From positions 1-64,000 of the forward strand of contig RCAB01000192.1 of the NCBI GenBank assembly GCA_003640385.1: 64,000 bases of DNA. The letters run 5' to 3'. This DNA is from Setaria digitata (lineage: Eukaryota > Nematoda > Chromadorea > Rhabditida > Setariidae). Under the pieces are notes generated by a model. It saw only the letters and a program-made list of their open reading frames with translations, did not search any database and was not told the origin of the DNA. Shown one piece after another: positions 37,605 to 50,244 of the stretch; positions within the stretch are counted from its first letter, which is position 1, and the number at the start of each line of letters is the position of its first letter. Both the position numbers and the translations under genes were made by a program.

Positions 37605-40267
37605 CTATTATTGCCATCCTTTTCTTACCATTAGCATTATTGTTATTCTTATTAAATTATTATTCAAATTGTTAGGACTTAATAATGAAACAGTGCTTTT
37701 CTTTCCTTTTCATATTCAACTATTTGATTCGCAAATGATTCAGCTTTCGTTTTTTCTTTCGTCCTTTCTTTTTTTTCTTGTTAATGTGTGCGCTCTCGGT
37801 TCTTGGAGAGAACTAATCTTCTAATTAATTAAATAAAAAACAGTTGTTTCAAAAAAGTAATAATAACTCTTGAGATTTCAATTTTAATGATCATGTAGAA
37901 TGCTTGAGCAGATAAATTGTTCAAGGATTTGATATTGGAAATAATTACTTCGATATAATTTCATATTTCATTTATTGTTCAGTCCAAGAACTGTTACCGT
38001 GTTAAAACAATTATTTCAATAAATTCCTTGCTTTACAATGTGAAAGTGTCACGCTTTATGGTTTATTTCTTTTTTATCCCGAGATTTTCGTTTATAATTA
38101 ATTAGCTGTGTTATATTGTCAAGATTCATTTTCGTTTTATATTTAGGAGATTTGTGAATTTAAGCTATATACTTTTCTCTCTTTTTGTATTTCCACTGAT
38201 TAACTTCTATTATTATCATCTTCTATCATATTTTCTTTTCTCAGTTTTCATATCAATTCATAAGAGTGCGAAAAAAAAAAAATTTAAATTTACACATTGA
38301 ATTGTTTATATGGTTTACGTGTTTTTCCTTCCTTTTTCATCATGAAATGCTTTGCATATTTACTTTTTACTTTTTTAATTTCCAATTTCTTTTTTTCTGA
38401 ATGTTTTTTTTCAACTAAATCAGCTTTAATTCGTCATCAAAATGCAATAAATGTATTGTAATCATAGTATGTGGGTATTTGGAATCGAATTTTAATTAAT
38501 TCGATTAAACATTTGCAACTGTAGTTGCTGGTCTTGGCGAACAGACCGCTTCGATATTCAATTTATGATATACGTTTCTGATAATGAATTCCCAATTATA
38601 GTTAAAGGAGGAAGGAAAAAAAGTTGTAAATGATGGAAAAAAAAATTCCGCAAATACTATGAAATATTTATACAAAGTGTATGAGCAGGAAAGCGGAAAA
38701 AGTCGCGGAAGAGCGGGGAGATATGTGAGGAAGAGAGCGGAACGGTCAAAATAATTGAAAAAGCCATCCAGTGCCTAATAAATTTCCTTAAATCTTATTT
38801 CAATTTAACCACTCTTTCGTTATCAAAATCAAGAAGAAGGCTCTCTGAATTCATTTCAAACAAAAATTGTAGTCAGTTCAGGATAGGAATATTATTATTA
38901 TTGTTTTCAGTGATCATTGTCAGCTATCAATAACTATTGCAGTTTATTAGTTGGTATTGTTTTCGGTTAAGTGATTTCTTCACCAGTAATTAAATTGTAA
39001 TTCGAAAAAAATTTAATAAAATATTATCGAAATTCACTTAAAAAGGAAGAAAAAAGTTAGTGAAATTCATAAAAGTTGAATAGATTATAAAAATATGCTG
39101 TAAATTCGATTATCAGTTGTCCTAAGAAAACTGATAAATTAAATGACACGCTATATATCGATCGTTCCTTACTCGTTTAACGCAATGCAAAAATATATCC
39201 TGAACGAAAATAAATATATTATGAGTACGAGAAAACACGTACGTTCCAGCTCATTAAGATGCAATGCATTTTGACTAATTAAAATTATCAAAAATTGATT
39301 TGATGATTTAACATGATTTGACGACATGAATAATATTAATTAACATAGTTTTGTTAAAATTGCTTTCTTCTTTGTTTTTGATTATCAACTGATTTATTGA
39401 TTCGAATGATAGCTACTGTTTAAACTATCAGTTGAGAAAACATTCAACGTGACAAACAGCATAAGATTTATCAATTTTATGCGGAGTTGCTTAAAAGTAC
39501 TGACATGAACCGGTTTCCGGATGAATGAATGAGTGATGAACAAAGGAAAAATGGATGAAATAATGTGATTGAGTGATTTCCTAACTTATATTGCAAACAT
39601 CTTGTCATTCGTCTCTTCCGTATATTTTCGCATTGTCTATTCCATAAAATTTCTTTATAAAACACGAAAACCCTTCAATGACCGAATTTTCATTCATTTT
39701 CAAGCAAAACTAATCAAATTCATATCATTTGTGAATCATATCAATGCATCCTTTCATTTTCCAATTTTTTCTTTCAACTTTTTGGAAGAGTTAATTGTCT
39801 AATTGAACACATTTAAATGCTATGAATAAAAAAATTTTTGAATAAAATTCAAACATAACAATTTGTCAATTTATTAAATTTAAACGTAATGAAGCAAAAA
39901 TTTTTCTCGCGCAATTTTCTCTTGAAAAGTTTATTCATGCACATTATTGTGGCCGTATGCTTTGTTTAATTTGGCGAATTTTTAAAATCATGTATGAGAA
40001 ATTAGTCGATTGGGAATAAATTTACGATTGAAATTTTATAGATTTTTTTTTTGAGAATTTTTTTATTAAAGAATTTTGAAACACAAATCCGTGCTACGAC
40101 ATACAGTCTCTCCTTCGTCAATATTCTTTCAGTTTTTTATTCAAAATTTATCCTTTTTTTTTTCGTTTATTTTTATTCATTTTCGAAATGTCTCAAAGAA
40201 TTTATTAATTACTGATAATGAAGAAGTGATATCACCTTGTTACTATTATTTATTTTCATTATTTCCA

Positions 40268-40282
40268 TTCTTCAGACGCAGA
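40268..40282 (+). promoter_or_regulatory. Splice acceptor 7 nt upstream of the DB-gene ATG
   Basis: A pyrimidine-rich stretch ending CATTCTTCAG (AG at 40274-40275) lies just before ATG 40283. In a nematode this is the expected layout for a spliced-leader trans-splice site, although a cis intron from an unseen 5' exon would look the same. It supports 40283 rather than 40076 as the start. Confidence 0.55.
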
Positions 40283-41946
40283 ATGACTCCATTGCTAATT
40301 GTAATGGCTTGCACATACTACTGTCACATAACCGCACGACAACAGAATGTTAAGAATTTCCTGGACCATAATGCTTCTTCTGTAGGACAAGAGCAGGTTA
40401 AAGATGCTTTTTACAATAATACATCTTTTGCGCAAACATTACCGAAACAACGATCGTACAAGATCTATAATATTACTGACCGGATAGATTTTTATCCGGC
40501 ACGTCATTCGATGATGAGCAGACAACAAATTATGAAACTAATTGTTCCTAGAATGCGCAATTCATCCTTATACTACCACCACCACTACCACCAACGACAA
40601 CAACAACAACAGCAGGAGCAGCAACAACAACAACAACAGCAGGAGCAGCAGCAACAACAACAACAACAGCAAGAGCAGCAGCAACAACAACAACAACAGC
40701 AAGAGCAGCAGCAACAACAACAACAGCAAGAGCAGCAGCAACAACAACAACAACAGCAGGAGCAGCAACAACAACAACTTAGAAAAGCGCTCTCGAATAC
40801 CTATCAATATCCCATTTTTTCACAATCAAATAGTGTTGCAAATCAGAATACTGTATTTTTTAGTAATAAGGAACAGATCCCAAGAGGACAATACTTTCAT
40901 TTTCTTCACAAATTTTCATCACCTGAACAAAGTATTTCTCAGCAAATAAAACCTTTAATGCTTCAACAAGACGAACAATTTTTTCCTTATATAAATGCGA
41001 CAGTTCAAGATTTTTCAACGAAAATTCAACCAGTTAATGTTGAAAAGCAACCTTCTGCCAATTTGCCAGTATTATCATCAAGAAGCACTGCTAATCAGCA
41101 AATTTATCAGCAGCAACATTTGTTACCGTATATGATATCAAATACTGATAGTGAACAACTTTTTCCATTATGGGATAGCTATCAGTCGATCAGTAGTCAT
41201 CCAATATCAAATGCTGAACGACGTCTGAAGAAATGTTGCTCGAGGCTAAATGAAGCGGATTCAGAATGCAAAAAACGCTTCTGTGGTTTTGATGCATTAG
41301 AATCTCAAACGGTTCGTATTTTTTTTTTCCAATGTGATTAGAAATCATTGAAGAAACTGTCGGCTAATATAAATTTAATTTATTGTAATTATAAATAAGT
41401 AAATTTGCTCCTTTTTTTATTTCACAATTTTGAAAACATTGAAAATATGATCCTTTTTTTTGCTCTCTTCTCTTCTCCTATAAATTACGAAACACATCGA
41501 AGCATATACTTTCTAAGTATTTAATTCTGTTAAATCTTTTTCTTTTTTTTGTTTTTTAATCGTCTTCCAAAACATTTTTTATTTTCTTTTTTTCATGTAA
41601 TAATTAGTTTTTCATTCGATTATAAGATGTGAAGAATGAATTAAGCAAATAGTTCAAACATTTCATAACTACTAATCATTTCCAGGTGCTATATTATTTA
41701 TCAGTTTGTCAACCACGTGGTCCAACTGTTGATCAAATGTGGAACTGTGCATCATCAAGACAAAATCATACGGATTGTTGTATTCGGAAAGGTGTCCTAA
41801 CTGGATGTCAAATTTATTGTGAAGCAACAAATGGTGTACCAGCAGACTACAGCAAATATTTTTTCTGTTTGAATAATTTTAGTCAAATACGTGATTGTTT
41901 CCGGGAGCATCTTGAAACGCATCATAATTTGTACGGTGACTGGTAG
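40283..41946 (+). CDS. Secreted DB-module protein with periodic polyGln/Glu tract
   Basis: Two exons, 40283-41311 and 41686-41946, spliced in phase 0, giving 429 aa. The start at 40283 is chosen because it follows an acceptor and begins a plausible signal peptide ([18 protein letters not shown]); the frame is also open back to 40076 but that extension is atypical. Residues 106-165 are runs of 7-9 Gln separated by single Glu. The C-terminal part spans the exon junction and matches the nematode DB module (Pfam DB family): it opens with Cys-Cys, and a [19 protein letters not shown] segment is followed by DCC, GC, YC, FFC and DC, about 12 Cys in all, consistent with disulfides in an extracellular protein. 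DB proteins are largely uncharacterised; a cuticle or extracellular-matrix role is inference. A possible AATAAA lies at 42077. The exact splice donor (ACG|GTTCGT) is non-consensus but keeps the domain continuous. Confidence 0.85.
40598..40777 (+). repeat. CAA/CAG minisatellite encoding Gln-runs punctuated by Glu
   Basis: 60 codons in which blocks of CAA and CAG end with a single GAG at 27-30 bp spacing, so there is a higher-order unit of about 30 bp. It is present inside the DB-protein exon and produces poly-Leu or Asn/Ser frames as shadows. Mixed CAA/CAG use and the regular Glu suggest minisatellite-type expansion rather than simple triplet slippage. Confidence 0.95.
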
Positions 41947-42752
41947 CAATGATTTGTGATATAATTAGCATAATCCTACTTAAGAACAAAATTCCTTTGC
42001 TTCTTAATTACTAGAATTTAGTTAGAAACATCCCACTTCGAATTAAAAAAATAGTTCTTTCCCATTTCAGTTATAGAATAAATGATTTTCTGGATAAAAA
42101 TTTCACTTTCCAGCTTTCATCCTTTTACTTAACTTATTATTATTATGTCAATAATTAAAAGAATCTCTGAAACTTATATTATCACAATTTCCAAAGAATG
42201 TTTCTCACTGTTCTTCATTGTTTTTTATTTCTGTGTTGTGTACGTTGACGTACAAATTAGCTGCAATATTTATACTGAATTACTTGTTTTTTTTTTTTTT
42301 TTTTTAATATTACAAGTAATTTCCTACTTGCAACAGAATTATCAGAATTATTTAGCACTCAGAGAATGTAATTATACATTAGAGGACGCGTTTGTTTATC
42401 TAGGTATTCTGATGAAGATATATCAGCAGTAAATCATTTCATCCTGATATCTATTCGTTAGTTAGATTTCCTATAGCTATAATATTCACTACAAAAGGAT
42501 AATCTTGGATTTCATGAATCCTTATCATAATTATTTTTTCTCCCATGAGGATTAAATTTTGACATCAATGAAAAACTTGTTGCCAGTATTTCCTTTTTTC
42601 CTTATAATGATAATAATTAGCAAACATTGCAAATATTCAAATGATCGAATCATAATGCACTGCACCATTATATTAACAATCAACAATACTTTAAATCACA
42701 AGTTAGCACTTAAAAGAAAAAAGACCTACAACATAAAGTGATGGTAAAGATT

Positions 42753-42783
<31 letters not shown>

Positions 42784-43158
42784 CATAAAGAAATTTTAGA
42801 CAACAGATGCCAATCGGTCACCACGTATTACAGACGGTATACCATACCTCTAGGCTCTAGGCTTTTATGATTTAACTTTTCAAATAAATGAGAAATTATG
42901 CGATGAATTAAAGGAATCAATGCAGTTAACTTCCAACAAAAAGGCCAAAGTTAGTTTTCCAGAAATCCTCTAAGTTTAGTTTCAAGAAAACAAGATTAGT
43001 TAGTAATAACTTCGGCTCGTGAACGCGGTTGAATCATACATATTTCTACTGCACCTTTTTTAAGCAATTGAGTTTAGCACTGAAGCGCTGTTTATCTGCT
43101 TATTTTTCTTTACATTCTCCAATATTATTTATTTATATCATTAAAGCTGACAAGCTAT
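41947..43158. other. Intergenic region with one weak exon-like frame
   Basis: About 1.2 kb between the convergent DB-module gene and NSUN4. It contains a 21-base A run near 42755 and an open frame ending 42432 whose last part looks protein-like (NYQNYLALRECNYTLEDAF) but has no partner exon. A reverse-strand AATAAA at 43128-43133 lies 26 nt past the NSUN4 stop and is its likely polyadenylation signal. Confidence 0.6.
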
Positions 43159-46101
43159 CTACTGAATCCGTTCTAATTTACAAACATACATCGGACCACA
43201 ATTAGAAGGCAAAAATGGAAGTATAAGAAAACCCCTACGAGTTTTATCACTAAATCGGTAGAAGCCTTTAAAATGTGACACCATCTGTGACAACGACAAC
43301 TCCACTGCCTGCAATAGTAACTGAGCTCGTTATATTATAATTCGCCAATGTTTCCTCGTTCCACAAGTGAAATAAAAAGACAATTTCTCAAACATATGCA
43401 AAATTATTTCACTTTTATTCCAAAATACTCATCCGCAATTGCCACACCGTTTTCAATAACTTCTTCATTTTGTACTGGAGATAGAGCACATGTTGAATAT
43501 ACAACATGACCACCAACTCGAACCGACCGTAAAGCATTGCTGAAAAATTGTTTACATAGTAAAATAATGCCATAAATTCTGTTAGGTAAACAAACAGTTG
43601 TGATGGCAGAACTAGCAACTGTATGTTACCTATAGAAGATGTCTGCTAAAAACAAAATTCCAAATGTCAAGCTGCAGTGTTTAATAGAACCAAATAATTA
43701 AGTCATATATTTGTCATCCAGAATGTTTCTTATCGAGTTTTAACAAATTTTGGACATGTTAACCATACTCCGCATTTAACATTCATCCTTATGAATATTC
43801 TCTAAAAATGGTTGGAAACTAAGTGTAAAAAAAAAAGTTAGTAGAAATCCTTTCAATTTCGTTATCAAATTAAAACATACACGAGCATTCGTGTTTGCAC
43901 ATGTGGCAAATTCAAACGTTGCTCAGTTAGCTGCGTAGAATACAGATTTCCATCATCTCTATTGACAGAAAGACGATCCGAAGTGCAAGGTACATCCACC
44001 AAAACCTTAATATATATAAGAGATCATATTGGTTTCCAGATATAACACCTAAAACTTTCTGTGATCTTAAGTTATGGAAAATAATAGAAAAATAACAGGG
44101 AAACACATGCACAAGTGAAAAAATAAACTGATCGGATGATTCCCCTAAGATTGTAAATAAAAGCAGTAGAAAAAAAAAAACATATGTAAGCTACTTACCT
44201 TATCATAAATGTTGCACTCATCCCAACCATCCAATACCGATGCATCTTTCCGCTTCAGTACTATCTGATTAGCAATTTCAGAATTTGCAGGAATATATTG
44301 CCCCAATGCCCGATGCAAGTGACCCAAGCGACTTTGCTTATTGTCATTACATGTCAATTTTCCTTTAAAGAAAAAGGAAAAGATAAATGTATATAATAAA
44401 AAAAAACTATGATGTTTTATGAATTTATAATAAAACATCAATAAAAAAGGTCGGTTATATGCATTGCATTGAAAATCTTACTAAACTATATATAAGTGAA
44501 CGACTGGCTTTCATGCAACATTTAAAACACAATAACCTACACTTAATTATCTACTTTCTGCATTAATTATATATTTCTCTGATGGTATACATTTAGACAT
44601 AATCTGTCTAAAATATTAAGTATGTTTATGCTAATTTTGAAAATGCGACGAAAAAACGTGACCGACCATAATTCTGAAAAAAATTTAGAAATGTCGTAAA
44701 ATACAATAAATAAAGTAACTACCCATCAAACCACTCTGCACTATCAGCAAGCTTTTTCCACCCGGTGCAGCGCACACATCTAAAACGTTTGCTCCTTCAT
44801 TTAAACCCAAAGCTAGTACCGGTGCTATTGAACCACCATCAAGAAGCCACCAACCTACAACATTCCAGTTGTAAACACTGTACTTTAAAAACTTCATGTA
44901 TTGTATTTTCACCTGGAGTTCCAATTTCATCTTTCGGAGGTGGTGGATAATCAGACAAATCACCAACTGGAAAGGAATATACTGATAACTGATCAGGATA
45001 AACCAACGCATGCTTTTTTCTCGGCAATTCAACATACTGTCCTTCGAAACCAGTAATTCTACAAGGAACTTAGTTATCAGCAAGATTTCAAATAAAGTCT
45101 AGTGATGAATTAATAGTGTAAAAAAATTCATACTTTATCCTATTGATATCTTTCGGTGATTGTGCCTTGAACTGTGTTCGTTCATCTAAGGAAGCAGTCT
45201 CACCAGACTGTCGAAAGTGTCCTAATCCTCCTTTACCACGCATGTACAGAGAATCAAACTCACTTTCACCCTTAATTCAAATGCAAATTTAACCAATTCA
45301 GCAATTAATTAGTTAAAAAAAAAACAACAGAAAAGAAAAATATTGCAAAGCTATTCATTTATATTGCAGCACTACAATTTATTTACTTGATTTATGGAAT
45401 TTGAAAAGCATGAACTCTATGAATGTAAAGTTTTACAAACAAGCACCTGCTGTAAGATTTGAAAATCTCCCGACTCGAGTGTGTCATCTGTCGGTATCGG
45501 TTCCTTGTATGTGATGTCTTCTGAGCAAATCTGCTGCGGAACTTTTTCCAAGACATTAACAGCACCAAGATTTTCCAACAATTTTTCATTCTCCTTTCGA
45601 TTTCTACAACAAGAATCAGAAAAAAAATTACATTAAATTTTAGAAATTGAATAAAAATCTAAAAAATATAATCTTTTACAAAGTGAGCAAAACTTAGTTG
45701 AAGCACAATATGGAAGGAGGAAAATGAAAATATAAAAACCAAACATCACCGTAACGGTTTTGGCCTTTTGTTCGCCGTAGAAAATTTTCCTGTAGGACTT
45801 GAATATTCATATTTTTTTTTTTATAAACTAACCTTGCAAATCTATTGATCACAGCGAAATATTTATTCGGTGTAAGCAAACCTAAACGTATTGATGGCCA
45901 TTGGCTACCATATACTGGTCCATAATAAAAATCGAAATTATCCAGTGCAATCATTGTTGGCGTTTTCAGTGGTCGTACTTTTGCATACTTTTCTTTGAAC
46001 ATTTTTGAGGCAAAATATCGTTTTGACGTGAAATTTACTTGTGTATACAGTGATAACGTCACGTCAACTACGCATCTTCCAATTATCATCCTATAAGGCA
46101 T
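43159..46101 (-). CDS. NSUN4: NSUN4-type mitochondrial rRNA (cytosine-5) methyltransferase
   Basis: SAM-dependent m5C methyltransferase of the NOL1/NOP2/Sun family. The known family member modifies small-subunit mitochondrial rRNA and, with MTERF4, supports large-subunit assembly. Nine exons were reconstructed (46101-45833, 45603-45447, 45270-45134, 45058-44913, 44854-44723, 44362-44199, 44005-43881, 43539-43413, 43308-43159), all GT-AG and in frame, 468 aa. The first roughly 35 residues are basic and Ser/Thr-rich, like a mitochondrial presequence. NSUN4-like signatures follow: DNFDFYYGPVYGSQWPSIRL, SAM-binding VLDVCAAPGGK (about 260-270), the VDVPCTSD Cys (about 342) and the catalytic VVYSTC Cys (about 394), and a final FLPSNCGPMYVCKLERI. 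A possible trans-splice acceptor ends 4 nt before the ATG. It is convergent with the DB gene and divergent from UBE2J1. Confidence 0.93.
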
Positions 46102-47680
46102 AGCACTGATAGCAGAAAAGTTTTTAAGAAAATTTCCCTCGAAGAAATAATTAAGTTAATCGCATCTGAGGAAAACCCTAATTCAACATGCAAACTTTAT
46201 AAGAAAATCTCATTTAACACTCCAAAAAATGCTCTAAAATATTTTCAAATAATTTTTAAACATTTGCGAAATACATGAGAAATTTATCTTCAGAAACACT
46301 TTTTTACATCAGAATTATTCGTGAAAGATTCCTACGAAACTTCACATGGAATAAATTTCCCACCATATATAAAGTAGTTATTATACTTTTGCAAGAAGCA
46401 ATCCGATGGCTTTTTTTGTGGAATATTTTGATATTTTAAGATGTGAAAATATTTCACATCAAGTTTCACGTATATTCTAAGAAGGATTCTGTCGAATTTA
46501 TATTTATTACTGGTTGATTCATTGATGAGAAGAAGGGTAATCAATTTTTCCCTAGTTTTCCCTTATATATCGTTCCTAAGCAATGAAATGTTTCATCGAG
46601 ATATCTCGGTATATCGGAAATAATTATATTTAACAATATACATCCATATTTCAGTCCCAAAATTAATAGTAATGTTAGATGATTGACGAAAAAAGAAAAT
46701 AGAAAACACTTGCTGCATTATTTTTCCGCTCAACCATCTAATCATTTATCGATCAATCAATTGATTATCTGATCATATATGAGATAAAAATTCATTCGTT
46801 TAAAAAGGAAAAAAACCTATGAAATTAGAAGGAAATAAGCAATTTCCTACTCCTTTCTTTTTCTCAACAACTTTTGCATAGAATCTTTTTCAAAAGTGAT
46901 TCGATTTATTCATTAATTTCCTTCGACCTTCTACTCCCATAAAATAAGCAAAAGAAAACGGAAACTACGGCAGGAACCGGTTCTAGACCCAGTTTCTTCC
47001 ATCTAAAGACCGTTCAGTATTCCACGGCTAATTGAATCCTGACTAATTTGTCAATTGATGAATGTCTCTCATGTCCTATGGCTTCTTCTTTTTTCACCGA
47101 TATTTTTCTCTCTCTTTCTACTAAGAATTCTCCTTACATATTTCGCTCAAGAATAACGTCTTCATCAAATGTTCATAAGATTTTCATGTAAATCACGTGA
47201 AAAGTATTGGTAAGTTATTAGTTGCCTGTGCTTTAGTTAGATTCGTTACCTGTTCTAGTCGGCCCTGGCCTAGTTAGATAGGTTACCCACTTTCCATTCT
47301 TGAACTTGTGCAAGAATGCAAAAATTCCCGTTCAGCATTTTCAATCTTTACTTACGTAAGCAAATAAGCAAGTAGACTGAGATTCATTTAGTCAGTGTAA
47401 AGTGTACAATTTTGAATCTAGTGTCACACGTCATATCGAAGTTATTAAATTTAATCTTTGGGTGTTAAATTTTTATGGTGTAAGTGCGCACATATTTCAC
47501 GTGTTTATGTTCATTTTCTTTAAAGAACTTTATTTCCTTCCCATTACGATGCATTGAAATTTGATATGAAATCGAGCAATTTTACATTATCTTGTGGTTA
47601 TGTGTTTCTCGGTGATATTTTTTCATATCAACCTTTTTTTGCCAAATTTCTACACCTAACCTCTTCAAACTGTTTTTCAG
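46102..47680. other. Divergent intergenic region between NSUN4 and UBE2J1
   Basis: About 1.6 kb between two divergently transcribed genes, so it should hold both promoters. Seen: a reverse-strand acceptor (CTATCAG) at 46106 just before the NSUN4 ATG, short inverted words around 46430-46470 (GTGAAAATATTTCAC), and a less AT-rich stretch near 47200-47300. No TATA box or coding frame could be supported. Confidence 0.55.
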
Positions 47681-47705
47681 CAATTCAGCCAACAAAATTT
47701 CCACG
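47671..47705 (+). promoter_or_regulatory. Splice acceptor upstream of the UBE2J1 ATG
   Basis: CTGTTTTTCAG ending at 47680 lies 25 nt before ATG 47706, matching the nematode TTTTCAG acceptor consensus. It fits a spliced-leader trans-splice site or a 5'UTR intron. Confidence 0.6.
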
Positions 47706-49956
47706 ATGACCACAAATCCATCGCAGTATAACCTGAAAAGTACCGGTAATGGATTTCTTTTTTTTTTTTTCTTGCTTCATTTCGTAAAATAAAATTTATC
47801 TTACAGAAGTTGGAGCTTTAAAAAGTAAAATTAAATATGAAATCTTAGCAGGATTCAGCTTTATTTGGTGTTCATGAGTGATAAAAGATCATCATGATAA
47901 TTATGTTATTAGTGTCCGATACAAATATAGCATACCCAATATGCTATATTTGTTTGGGACGTTATTCGCTTTTTTCACATGAGGTTTAGATACGAATGAT
48001 TTGTCATTGCAGGTGTGAAAAGATTGATGAAAGAAGCAGCTGAATTGCGAAATCCTACGGATATGTATTATGCTCAACCACTTGAAGTACGTGATCTCAA
48101 ATGAGGACATAATACTGTTTTTATTCAGTTGATTTTTGAGGTGCAGTAGAAATATGATAGTCATCGGAATGATAAACTAAAAGGCTTGCAGATTAATTAG
48201 ATCAGATAATTTTATCCGGCATTCCAAACTGAATTATTTTGCTTAATTTGGGGATTTTTCTACAGTCGTGTTATCATCTAATATCTACATTTAGTGTTGC
48301 TAATTTATGACATTAGTGAGATATCAGGTGACATATGTCACAGCAACACTATCAATCCGAAACATTCTCTGATATTATTTTGAAATCAGGAACTGATTTC
48401 AGGACAATCTTTTCGAATGGCATTTCACTGTACGTGGGCCAGTTGATACGGATTTTGAAGGTGGCATTTATCATGGGCGAATACTCTTGCCGGTGGATTA
48501 TCCGATGAAGCCACCAAGTGTTATATTGCTTACGGTGGGATTCTATGTTCTAAATGGAAATGTTTCTTTCTTTCGTCTGATTCACTGAGAGCCAAAAAAG
48601 AAAACAATTTATCGTGATGGGTTGCAGTCGATATACGCTAATATGTGTTGCTTTATTTAAATACTTCACGTATTATAAATCTATAAATCCAGTTGAATCC
48701 AGTATAAATCTATAAATCCAGTTCTTTATTCTATAAATCCAGTTGAACTTAAACGCTTCGTTGCAGCCGAATGGTCGCTTCCAGTTAAATCAGNATCCTT
48801 TATTCTATAAATCCAGTTGAACTTAAACGCTTCGTTGCAGCCGAATGGTCGCTTCCAGTTAAATCAGAAGATATGTCTTAGCATATCAGGTCATCATCCT
48901 GAATCTTGGCAACCATCTTGGTCTAGTAAGCTGTTTCTTATGGACCTTTTTTTTTTTGTAAAATGCATCAGTTATCAAAATGAGCAAGCAACGATGACTT
49001 TAATTCTATATAATACCAAAAGGAAACACTTGTCTTTGGAGCAGTGGAATTTTGTATTCTTCCAACGAAGGTTGCGAAGTTTTAGTTCGCACTGCACTTT
49101 TGGCTCTTATTGGTTTCATGCCGACACATGCTGCTGGTGCACTAGGCTCATTAGAATATCCACCAGAAGAGCGTCGGAGGCTTGCTAAAAAGTATGCTAA
49201 ATTTTTTTGCGCTTATTTCATGAGATTTTGCCTTTAAAAAGTTTCAGTGATTTCCTTCATGTATATGCGATGTTATCAACGCATTTCCTAGTGCTAAATT
49301 GATGGTAGTTATATGGTGTTATAAATTTAGTGGTTTCGAGTATTTTAGAAGCCATGATTGGGTTTGTAAAGAATGCGGTTTGTGTATGCGAAATGCATTA
49401 GCAAGTGAAGTAGCGGGTGGCGATAACAGAGATGCCGTTGAAGCGCGACTTTTAGCGACGCGAGTTTCATTTAAAGTTAGCTTTACTAATTTTATTCTTT
49501 TTCTACAAAACTGATTCATTAAATAGTTCAGTTATATTATTTTTCAGATGAAAATATTATTTTATCGAGGCGACTTAACATTATGATCTTTTTCGGAAAG
49601 CCATTTCATGGATTTAATAATATTTTGTCGGTCGAGACGATTTCTTGCAGGAGGAGAAGGAAAGGAAGATGCAAGAAGGAATGAGTGATCAAAATTTGCT
49701 TGGTCAAATTGATTTGGCAGCGAGAAATGACGTTAGAATGGAGAATTTTGCTGCCACGCCGGGTACTTTATTCCACAGAAGGTCTTCAATTCAACCGTGT
49801 GCAGCATCCATCACTTCGGTGCCTAGTAATGATTCACAACTGCGATCACGTGGCTATTCCTGGGAATTGCTTTGTATTTGGTTCTTTTCTGTGATTGTTT
49901 TAAGTTTAGTTTTAAGAAGATTCTTTCTTGCGCAGCAGAATGGCGCAGTAACATAG
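47706..49956 (+). CDS. UBE2J1: Ubiquitin-conjugating enzyme E2 J1-like, ER tail-anchored
   Basis: Non-canonical E2 of the Ubc6 family, which acts in ER-associated degradation with the active site facing the cytosol. Exons 47706-47745, 48013-48086, 48403-48534, 48841-48925, 49086-49191, 49349-49475 and 49651-49956 join in frame to 289 aa (human UBE2J1 is about 318). The UBC fold runs from residue 14 to about 145, with FEGGIYHGRILLPVDYPMKP, then TPNGRF in place of the usual HPN motif, the catalytic Cys in QKICLSISGHHPESWQPSWS (Cys 94), and IGFMPTHAAGALGSLEYPPE. A variable linker follows, then a C-terminal hydrophobic anchor (LLCIWFFSVIVLSLVLRRFF) near residues 256-280. SGHHPESWQPSWS and the PPEERR segment fit J1 better than J2. 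The fourth exon follows an assembly duplication: a partial false copy lies at 48769-48793. Confidence 0.93.
48722..48867. repeat. Direct duplication flanking a single N inside UBE2J1 (probable assembly join)
   Basis: About 70 bases ending in TCCAGTTAAATCAG precede the N at 48794 and recur immediately after it. The repeated piece includes an intron end (TTCGTTGCAG) and the first 25 bases of exon 4. Only the second copy (48841 onward) continues into the real exon. This mirrors the other single-N duplication at 33976, so both are probably unresolved contig overlaps. Confidence 0.92.
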
Positions 49957-50084
49957 TTTGTTCATTAATTATGAACCTAGCCATCAGTTCTTTTTGCATA
50001 CAAGCCCAGAGCATCATGTTTTTTGTATCTCATTATGGCTTTTGATTATAACATTCTTAACGGAATTTCACTTTTCATCTCAAC

Positions 50085-50117
50085 TTTTTTTTTTGATATA
50101 TATATATCAAAAAAAAT
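50085..50117. repeat. Short perfect palindrome
   Basis: A T run, then GATATATATATATC, then an A run form a self-complementary sequence of about 30 bp about 130 bp after the UBE2J1 stop. It could form a hairpin in the 3'UTR. Confidence 0.8.
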
Positions 50118-50194
50118 ATTATATTATATTATATATATATATACGTTGCAGGCATATAGGTGTAATTAGAAGGATTTATGTACATATATCATAT

Positions 50195-50199
<5 letters not shown>

Positions 50200-50242
<43 letters not shown>
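50200..50242. repeat. (TA)n microsatellite
   Basis: About 20 TA dinucleotides in a row downstream of UBE2J1. Confidence 0.9.

Positions 50243-50244
<2 letters not shown>

Larger units (their letters stand above)
34618..40282. other. Intergenic region between kin-1 and the DB-module gene
   Basis: About 5.7 kb of AT-rich DNA with ATT/ATA trinucleotide-rich tracts (35680-35870) and an AT-palindromic block (37441-37604). No domain-bearing frame was found. Small open frames (for example 39477-39665 on - and 39569-39802 on +) are unrecognised. Alternative kin-1 3' exons, known in other nematodes, were not identified here. Confidence 0.6.

Noticed and set aside
40568..40807. Poly-Leu reverse frame and Asn/Ser-rich + frame over the Gln tract
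   Set aside because: Shadow frames of the CAA/CAG minisatellite in the DB-module gene.
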